From Pollenia angustigena (Eukaryota; Arthropoda; Insecta; Diptera; Polleniidae), in the NCBI GenBank assembly GCA_930367215.1, contig OV884058.1:111065802-111129801 (forward strand): a DNA stretch of 64,000 nt. The letters run 5' to 3'. The position numbers were made by a program, and so were the translations under genes. Below are positions 57,245 to 64,000 of this stretch, in pieces. The number at the start of each line of letters is the position of its first letter. Positions within the stretch are counted from its first letter, which is position 1. The notes below the pieces were generated by a model. That model had not been told where the DNA came from. It made no database searches and saw nothing but the letters and a program-made list of their open reading frames with translations.

Positions 57245-57570
57245 CACAGAAAAAACAAAAAATTGATTTGAATTAAAAATTTGTGATATTAATTAAATTT
57301 TCACCAGTAAACAAATTAATAGTATCATATAAACGTTTACTGCCTGGCCCACACTGTCGTTAAGAACATTTCTTTCGTATTTTTATATTGAAAACAATAA
57401 TAAAAAAGTAAAATTGGTTTTTGTTTTCAATATAAATATTCGAAAGAAATGTTCTTGTCGACATTGTGGGCCAGGCAGTTAATTAACTTGATTACATTTT
57501 TGATTAAAACTGATTTCATTTTTGATTAGTGCTTTAATTAGTGAAACATTTCAGAGCACTTTTTTCTGTG
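57245..57570. mobile_element. CACAGAAAAAA-family TIR element with nested MITE
   Basis: Ends CACAGAAAAAAC and ...CTTTTTTCTGTG between TA dinucleotides (57243-57244, 57571-57572). The interior GATTTGAATTAAAAA and CACCAGTAAACAAATTAATA match 9880-9960. Contains the 139-bp MITE below. Confidence 0.85.
57340..57478. mobile_element. 139-bp TTA-flanked MITE, CTGCCTG family, copy 2
   Basis: Arms CTGCCTGGCCCACACTGTCG and the inverted partner ending GGGCCAGGCAG. TTA at 57337-57339 and 57479-57481. GAACATTTCTTTCG / CGAAAGAAATGTTC continues the hairpin. Confidence 0.9.
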
Positions 57571-57960
57571 TAGCTGAGTCATATGATTGTGCATCTCTTT
57601 TGTGGAATAGTGTGGCATTAGCAACACATTTTTTTAAGTCGAATAAAATTCTTTTAGATTGGATAGTAAATCCCGACCTTAAGCAACATATTATAAAACA
57701 ACCTGCGTTTGAATTTTACAATCGACATTTTGCAATGAATTTTATTTGTTGCCGTTTTTAGTTGCACTTTGGGCTCTCGTAATATGGATCAGCATTTAGT
57801 TTAGACGATTCACTATACAGCAAATACAGTGCAATCTCTCTAAATGGGCACATGATTAAGAGTTCAACTGACTGGTTAAGTCCTTGGACGAAAACATTGA
57901 AAAATATTAAGAGAAATATATTAAAAGGACATGCCCGTTGTCCACAAAAGAGTTTCCACT

Positions 57961-57961
<1 letters not shown>

Positions 57962-57994
<33 letters not shown>
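57962..57994. repeat. Poly-T run of about 33 bp
   Basis: Uninterrupted T homopolymer, the longest in the window. Confidence 0.9.
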
Positions 57995-57995
<1 letters not shown>

Positions 57996-58299
57996 AAATT
58001 AAAGAATTTTAATTTTAAAAATAGTGTTTTTGCAGAAACGTGTGCTTTTCGTATTATTTTCTACGTACACTTCTTTTTAAATAATTGATTTCGGCACTTC
58101 AGTGATGGAGATTTTGATTCAGAAACAAGATGATATCATGAGAACTTTGCAGAGACACGACGATATCGAACTATTTAAAGTGAACAATTGACTTAAATAG
58201 TCTAGAATACGTCACCAAAACGAAACTCTAATATTCAACAATGTTAAGTTGCCAGTACACCCAGAGAAAAAACATGTTTAACAAATGAATATCATATTT

Positions 58300-58521
58300 C
58301 TGTGGTTTTCATGGGCAACCGCCGAAAAAACCATTCTAGATCAAACTATGGGTTAGGTATTGCACCTTTTGAACTTTGTAATAGAGTTAGAACATCGGAG
58401 TGGGTCTATCTGTTTTTAAACGTTTTTTTTTAATGTAAAGAGCGTTTAAAATTAAGTAATATGGCATCAACTTTTTAAAATCGAAAAAATAGACATACGC
58501 GGTTGCCCATGAAAACCACAG
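58300..58521. mobile_element. 222-bp MITE with CTGTGGTTTTC ends
   Basis: Perfect inverted arms CTGTGGTTTTCATGGGCAAC CGC at 58300-58322 and 58499-58521, with ATTT at both flanks (58296-58299, 58522-58525). Just upstream, TA then CACCCAGAGAAAAAACATGT matches 21371, an unpaired end of another family. Confidence 0.8.
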
Positions 58522-58529
58522 ATTTAACC

Positions 58530-59830
58530 ATAACATATTTAGAGGCAACCATAAAATGGTTGTGGCTTCTTGATAGAGGACTAATTAATGGAACCTGATA
58601 GAGCTGATAAAACTACAGCGAAAAGGCAGAACAGAAATTATATTACCAATTATCATATAACAATAAAACTATATACCTGACAAATAACATCGATAGCTTA
58701 TTTGTACAACCAAAAGTTCAAAAAAAAAACTTTTAACTGTTATTGTATTTGTATTTATTTTAGCTTAGTTACAGCTTTTAGTACCAGCAACAGCTCGTCA
58801 TATTGAATAAAAATTTAAAAAAAAAGCAAAATTGAGAATCGAAAAAAACAATTAAAAACTCAAACTAAGACCCTGCATGAGAACAAAATATGTACAACAT
58901 TTGCCTACAAAAAACTAGATGCCAGTTCTAGAGCCAGAAAGGGTTGCAAACAAGGGGGGGGGGCGAAAAGAGACCGCCACCAACAGAGAGCGGGTTATTT
59001 TTACTCTTATAAAGAAAATCCCACTTATTTTTCATAACTATAGGGATTTTTTTCAGTCGAGGTACAATTTAACACCGCAATCATAATAGCAGCAGCAGTT
59101 GCAGCAGCAACGACAACAACACAAACAATATTAGAGGGGTTAGTTTGTTGTTTGTAGGTGCTGTTTGTTTTAATTTGAGTTTTTTCTTTAGATTTTTTTT
59201 TAATTTTTTTTAATTTAATTTTTTTTTTTATTTTGTTTTCGTTTTTTATTTCTATTTTAGAATGGTTGCCTTTGATAAAAATAAAAAAAAATGTTGTAGA
59301 TTTTTTAGCTAGCAACAGAATAAAAATTGTAGTCGAACACAGCCAACAAAAACATCAGCAACAATACTCATACACACATACATAAATTCATATATAGTCA
59401 AGGGAAAAAATCATCGAACCGTTAACTGGTATTCAATTATGTTGTAAATGCTTTTTAGATCGCTACGACTACAACACTATTTTTACACATGACATCCACT
59501 GCTACGCGAAGTGCTAAAGTCAGCAGCAGCAGGCATTTTGAAATGTTGCTTGTTGGTCAGATAAGAAATTGGTGAAAAACAAATATTTTATCATATTTTT
59601 AATAATGTGGCATTAATTATTTCGCTTTAGTTAATGCCAGATTGTTTTTTTTTTATTTTTGGGATCTGTTAAAGACACACAATAAAATCTTTCCTTTCTG
59701 AGAAGTCAGCTGGGCATAATCTACTGAAGTCCAGAGTGATTTGATACCATTTGTTTAATATTTAAATGACCTAAAAGTGAACTGTCGAGATTATTACTAT
59801 CCTAAACAATGAAATGTTGCTACTCATAAC
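58530..59830. other. Noncoding DNA
   Basis: CAG/CAA-rich low complexity at 59087-59125 and T-rich at 59180-59260. A poly-G of ten lies near 58957-58966. No gene supported. Confidence 0.4.
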
Positions 59831-59833
59831 CAG

Positions 59834-59882
59834 GAGCAAGGCGAATTCGAGTTTCAAACGATCAGCTTGTTATGGTTATTTG
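59834..59882. mobile_element. Lone CAAGGCGAATT end
   Basis: CAAGGCGAATTCGAGTTTCA followed within 50 bp by a complete family member. A truncated left end of the same MITE family. Confidence 0.5.
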
Positions 59883-60096
59883 CAAGGCGAATTTATAACA
59901 GGTAAGTGCAACTCTACAACTACAAAACAAGTCGAATTAACTCCATGTATTTTGTTTTTGCAATTTTCTGACTTGTTGTCAAACTTCAGTATAGAAACAA
60001 AACAATATTTTGACGTTTCACCATTTTTTTAATTCGCCGCGGATACAGCTGATGAACGGCTGACAAGTTGAGCTTACCTGGAGTTAATTCGCCTTG
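59883..60096. mobile_element. hAT MITE, CAAGGCGAATT family, copy 3
   Basis: Ends CAAGGCGAATTTATAACAGG and ...CCTGGAGTTAATTCGCCTTG. Perfect 8-bp duplication GTTATTTG at 59875-59882 and 60097-60104. 214 bp, with an interior different from copies 1 and 2. Confidence 0.93.
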
Positions 60097-60099
60097 GTT

Positions 60100-60735
60100 A
60101 TTTGCTTATTAAAGCTATCAAAATAAATTTTTGGTTTGCATTTTATTAGGGTTTTTGACATGATTCACTAGCGCCTCCCCTTTCCAATAGGGCAACGCTT
60201 TCCACAAAAGTCATTTAGGGATGGCATCAGGAAACCGAAATAGCTTAGGCTGAACAAAATCTGGCAACGGTTTAATACCAGGGGCAAACTGAAGCATTGG
60301 CAGTTATGAAGACTACCCGGTAACGTAAACCGAGCGCGACCAATCGAACGTATGTTAAAGGGTCCAGTTTCTATTTATAATATAAGTCGACCTAGAGACT
60401 TCGATGAGGCAGCCTTTTTATTAGCATAGGGAGCAACGGACGAACGATTCGTTTTCCCAAAATAAAACCGATTAAAAGCTTTGGCCAGAAGCATAGAGAA
60501 ACTCTCTCAAAACATAATAAAAAAGTTTTTTCTCTCCAAATACCGTAAGTGTGAAGTAAAAAACAAATTAAACACTTTTCTTGGTGAGATTTTCTTTCTC
60601 TCTCTCTATGTTTTCTATGCCCAGGAGCAGTATGGTATCAATGGAATTAAGTCTCAAGAGCAATCTTCACGTTATTCCAGAATCGGGCAAATTTCTTTGT
60701 GCACAGTTGACCATTATTTTAAACTATTCTTTAAT
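60100..60735. other. Noncoding stretch
   Basis: No recognisable feature; overlapping frames at 60481-60802 are accidental. Confidence 0.4.
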
Positions 60736-60838
60736 AGAATGTGTGATTTTTAAGAGCTATAGGAAAGTTAAAAAAAAACATAAAATTCAGAAAAATGCAT
60801 GAAATCTTTATTTGAATCGATAGTACGGTCCATATAAT

Positions 60839-62461
60839 TTAATGTTTGAAGATTATTTCATGCAAATGTTGACCGTGACTGCGCCTCAAATGATCCATCC
60901 GCTTAGTCCAATTTTGGCATAATCTTTCCAACATTTCGGCCGGTATCTCATGAATAAATGCTTCAATGTTGTCTTCCAATGCGTCAATTGAAGCAGGCAT
61001 GTGTGTATAGACATGAGCTTGAACATAGCCCCTCAAAAAATAATCTAAATGCGTTAAATCGCACGATCTAGGCGGCCAATTGCACGGTCCCGAACGTGAA
61101 ATACCTAAAATGTTCACAGAACTCGCCTCTCAATACACAGAAAAAATTATTTTTCCAATTCAAACAAAAAATTTGTAGAATCAAACAATTTTTTGTCTGA
61201 AATCGGTCCTATAAACAAATTTGCATATTCAAACAATTTATTTGCATTTTGTTTATTGAAAAAAAACACTGATTTTTTCAAACAAATAATTTAACTGAAT
61301 CAAACAAAAAGTTTACTGAAATTCATATACTCAATTTCAAAATAAAAAAAAAAGTTTTTGCACAAACAATGATGCGCACACAAGTAAGCACTGTATGAGA
61401 AGAAGATGACGGCAGAGAGCAGAGTCGCCGGCTGGCTTTGAGACACATTTTTTTTGTTGGAATAATTTTTGAACGAAGTCTTGTTTTACTTATACACACA
61501 ACACAATGTTTTTCTTTATCACTCTCTGTTGTTGTATCCTTTCCTTTGCTAAAGAAGAAATGTAACCAAAAACGGCAGCAGGCCGACTCGATATGTTTTT
61601 CGCCATCATTCTATTTTCGTATTTGATGTATTTAACCAAACAGTTTTAAAAAATTGAATACGAGATTTTGTTTCTTGTTATGTTGTTTCTGCTATTGTTT
61701 TTCTTATAGTTGCACTTTTTTAAAGCGTCCAAAAACAGACTGTGCGTGTTTTTTGTTGTTGTTCATATATTTCACATAAAGAAGTGTTGCTTACGATCAA
61801 ATAAAAAAATGCAAAAAGACGACAACATTAAAGAGCGTTAAATATTTCATACAAAATTATGAAAACTTGACACCAATAACGCGTTTATTATATTTTTAAA
61901 GAGTTGTCCACATTTTTGTTGGTTAAATAAAAATCAAACAAAAATATTGTTTGAATAAGTAAAAAAATTTATAGAAATTAAAAAAATTTTCAAACAAGCG
62001 TTTGTTTGAAAATAATTTGGCAATAATTTTTTCTGTGTAAGTCCATTGTTAAGCGTGCTGTGTGGCATGTGGCACCGTCTTGTTGAAACCACATGTCATG
62101 CAAGTCAAGCTCTTGCATTTTGGGCAAAAAAAAAGTTGGATATCATCTCACGGTAGCGCTCACCATTCACAGTTACGTTACAATTCGCATCATCTTTGAA
62201 GAAGTATGGTCCAATGATGCCACCAGCCCATAAACCGCACCAAACTGTGTCTTTTTCTGGACGCATTGGTAGCTATTGCAATGCTTCTGGCTGATCTTCA
62301 CTCCAAAATCGACAATTCTGCTTATTAACGTACCCATTGAGCCAAAAATGAGCTTCGTCGCTGAACACAAGAAGCGCGCGATGAACTTTCTTAACAGAGC
62401 ACGCATTTTGATAATAACAATCAATAATTTGCAAGCGTTGTTTGTTTGCAAGACGATTCAT
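60839..62461 (-). pseudogene. DD41D mariner transposase, copy 3, deleted and interrupted
   Basis: Minus strand from the ATG at 62461: MNRLANKQRLQIIDCYYQNA, then KKVHRALLVFSDEAHFWLNG. The HTH start joins almost directly to the first catalytic Asp (SDEAHF), so about a hundred residues or more of DNA-binding region are absent. NGYVNKQNCRFWSEDQPEAL follows, then frameshifts, MRPEK-like and VNGERYRE blocks, and QQDGATCHTA with the second Asp near 62070. Coding is then cut by the TIR element 61136-62037. It resumes as ISRSGPCNWPPRSCDLTHLD (third Asp) to the C-terminus EIIFKH and TAA at 60839. Closely related to copy 1 but deleted at a different junction. Confidence 0.92.
61136..62037. mobile_element. 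902-bp CACAGAAAAAATTATT element nested in mariner
   Basis: Ends CACAGAAAAAATTATT / AATAATTTTTTCTGTG, perfect over 16 bp, with TA at 61134-61135 and 62038-62039. Copy 1 of the host mariner keeps the empty site (reverse complement CTCTCAATAAGTCC), which proves a precise TA insertion. Contains a CG-containing patch around 61370-61440 and frames up to 62 codons, none recognised. Confidence 0.95.
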
Positions 62462-62571
62462 GATTAAATTATAGACCAAACTGAAGATGTTTGACAATGA
62501 AACAAAACACGAAACGTGCGTCAGCTGTCAAATTTTCACAACCTACCGATAGCTAAAGGTACGATTTTGTC

Positions 62572-62700
62572 GGCCATATAAAAGATTTTCCGTTATCAAA
62601 ACTTTACTTTAACCTACCAGGTAGGATGAACCTTAATATACTTTATCGTTCACTTTAGCTTAAAGTAAAGTTTTAATAATGGAACACTTTTTATAAGGCC
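62572..62700. mobile_element. Hairpin MITE with ~41-bp arms
   Basis: GGCCATATAAAAGATTTTCC ... AAAACTTTACTTTAA (62572-62612) faces TTAAAGTAAAGTTTTAATAA ... TTATAAGGCC (62660-62700), roughly five-sixths matching. No clear duplication. Confidence 0.6.
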
Positions 62701-62704
62701 GGTT

Positions 62705-63130
62705 AAAGTTTACTTTTAGCTAGCGGTAAGTTGTAAAAATGGGCCTTAACTTCTTTATTTTTGATCCGTCTATTAGAGCTATACACCCATCCCTCAAAAC
62801 AGACTAATAGTTGCTAACCATAAAAGATTATGTGAATCCAGTTACCAGTACCTACTTAAAGTCTCTAGTCCCCAGCTTATAGAATGTAAGAAAGTATAGT
62901 CTTTCACCAGATTTGCGCTCGTGTTCAAAAAACAGGCAGTAAAAAAATTAATAATTACGAAGTTTTTATTTTGAGGAACAAGCATTACTTGAACGTTTTA
63001 TAGGCGAAAAGTGCAGAATGGCTTGTTGAATAGATACGCGTACATAAAGAGTGAGTCAGAAAAAACTTATACATAATTTTTTTAGCATTTAAAAATATAT
63101 CAGATCTTTTCTAAATCACTGATTTTCAAC
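62705..63130. other. Noncoding stretch
   Basis: Contains a half end AAAAACAGGCAG of the CTGCCTG MITE family near 62928-62939. Nothing else supported. Confidence 0.4.
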
Positions 63131-63135
63131 TGTTA

Positions 63136-63400
63136 GTCTGTGTTCATACGGCTCTTGTCTTATTGACATGATTGCTACTTTATAGGAGAGAGATAGACGA
63201 GGGGAAAAGAAACGAGTACACAGATGCATGTACTGTCTTAACGTTTTGCTTTTTCATTCGTTGTTTAATTTTGTTATTGTTTTCAATATCAAAAAAGCAC
63301 ATGTCGTCAACATGACATGAATCATTTGAACGCCAATTCATGTTCAAAGAAGAAAAATGAAGAATCTTGTCAATAAGACATGAGCCGTATGAACTCAGAC
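63136..63400. mobile_element. 265-bp TTA-flanked MITE
   Basis: Ends GTCTGTGTTCATACGGCTCT ... and ...GAGCCGTATGAACTCAGAC, about 40 bp with few differences (CTTATTGACATGATT / AATCTTGTCAATAAG). TTA at 63133-63135 and 63401-63403. The next base begins the transposase frame listed below, so it sits at that gene's 5' edge. Confidence 0.8.
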
Positions 63401-64000
63401 TTATTTCGGTCAAAAGGGAGAGCGAAAAAAGTACGTGAAAAAATAATTGAAACTTTTCCAAAAAAAAAAATCAATATGGACATTCAAAAAATTGCAAAAT
63501 ATCTAAAGGTTCATCGTCACACTGCTTCAAAACCATTAAACAGTATAAGGAAGACTTGAAAATTGAAATAAAATCAGGATCAGGAAGAAAAAAAGTTTAA
63601 CAGAGGCAAAGCTTGTGCTGCGTTGAAGTCTTAAAAAGTTCAGAAAGCTCTGAATCGCAATGCGGTAAAGAACTCATAAGCAAAAGAATGAGCGAACAAA
63701 TTTTAGTAAAATTTTATTAAAAAAAATATACACGAACTGGCCGACTTAATACAACTTCCGGGTCAAGATTGCTGATGAGCGAGGTAATGTACAAGAAAAA
63801 TACGGGACAAAAAACACACTAAATTCCACAAGAAGTTTCTTGTGTGGCAAGGCATTTGCAGTTGTAGTAAAAGAAGCCAATCACTTGTGACATCAGTTAC
63901 TATAAAAACACAGAAATATATATTACGAAGTGTCTACAAAAGCGGCTTTTACCTTTCTTAAAACAACATTGAATGCCTTTATATTTCTGGGACGATTTGG
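63401..64000 (+). pseudogene. Tc1/mariner-superfamily transposase, partial
   Basis: Open from 63401: basic stretch KGRAKKVREKIIETFPKKK, then MDIQKIAKYLKVHRHTASK, a helix-turn-helix DNA-binding segment; a frameshift follows at about 63530 (IKQYKEDLKIEIKSGSGRKK, GSGR linker), then a stop. Later frames give RMSEQILVK, KIADERGNVQEKY and, near 63838, LVWQGICSCSKRSQSLVTSV followed by KYILRSVYKSGF, the strand typical of the catalytic core after the first Asp, which is itself not recognisable. Another frameshift then yields LYFWDDL at the window edge. The VWQ.ICS.G.....V pattern is closest in my memory to the DD37E/D-type branch, but the third catalytic residue is outside the window. Not functional. 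Confidence 0.75.

Larger units (their letters stand above)
60739..62549 (-). mobile_element. DD41D (rosa-like) mariner, copy 3, with nested element
   Basis: The plus-strand left end ATGTGTGATTTTTAAGAGCT matches the end of copy 1 in reverse; its flanking dinucleotide is GA, a changed TA. The right end ...AACCTACCGA is followed by TA (62550-62551). Without the 902-bp insert and its duplication it would be about 0.9 kb, similar to copy 1. Confidence 0.88.

Noticed and set aside
60481..60802. Two overlapping 73-90-codon frames
   Set aside because: No motif, partly overlapping the end of mariner copy 3; accidental.

Overview
The window is intergenic or intronic DNA from an insect nuclear genome, most likely a higher fly (Diptera, probably a calyptrate such as a blowfly or house-fly relative). 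The evidence is: strongly AT-rich sequence with long homopolymers and CAA/TTG runs; no bacterial-style ORF packing; very many short inverted-repeat DNA transposons; DD41D mariner-type (rosa-like) transposases; a jockey/RTE-like non-LTR reverse transcriptase relic; a gypsy-like gag/protease relic; and several dispersed repeats of the fly type (TATACCC...TTCGGCTGTGCCGAA, and 'abandoned-microsatellite' blocks). The species is inference. No intact host protein-coding gene is visible. Nearly every reading frame present is short and accidental, or is a broken transposon gene.

Layout. 0-3 kb: a dispersed foldback repeat with a nested MITE, then a minus-strand reverse transcriptase relic. 4.5-6 kb: a degenerate minisatellite containing four ordered 104-bp units. 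6-7.6 kb: CAA/TTG-rich noncoding DNA. 7.6-10.4 kb: a second minisatellite interrupted by a DD41D mariner and by TA-flanked MITEs. 13.3-14.2 kb: a long foldback palindrome. 15.8-19.1 kb: several layers of nested transposons (a TIR element containing a hAT element, which itself contains MITEs). 19.3-22.5 kb: further TIR elements. 23.1-28.6 kb: a piggyBac-like element, then a gypsy gag gene split by a DD41D mariner, a 924-bp TA-flanked element and a retropepsin fragment. 29-35 kb: PIF/Harbinger-like, hAT and mariner remnants and a 365-bp tandem array. 36.8-37.4 kb: a 254-bp tandem duplication. 39.5-46 kb: more TIR elements and a possible serine-protease exon relic at 44.0-44.2 kb. 46.7-51 kb: a 1.4-kb hAT element and second copies of families seen earlier. 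53.5-54.3 kb: a hAT-like element whose two ends each carry five TATCGATA octamers. 55.8-58.5 kb: an inverted copy of the 33-kb array and nested MITEs. 59.9-62.6 kb: a hAT MITE and a third DD41D mariner carrying a perfectly datable nested insertion. 63-64 kb: a Tc1/mariner-type transposase relic cut by the window end.

The parts do not form a working pathway. What ties them together is transposition: target-site duplications (TA, TTA/TAA, TTAA-like, 8 bp) can be read directly for over a dozen elements, giving family assignments and an order of insertion. The most informative observations are the recurrent loss of the same internal segment in several DD41D transposases, three members of one hAT MITE family each with its own perfect 8-bp duplication, and the TATCGATA-packed hAT-like termini. 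I did not find a convincing new host-encoded system.
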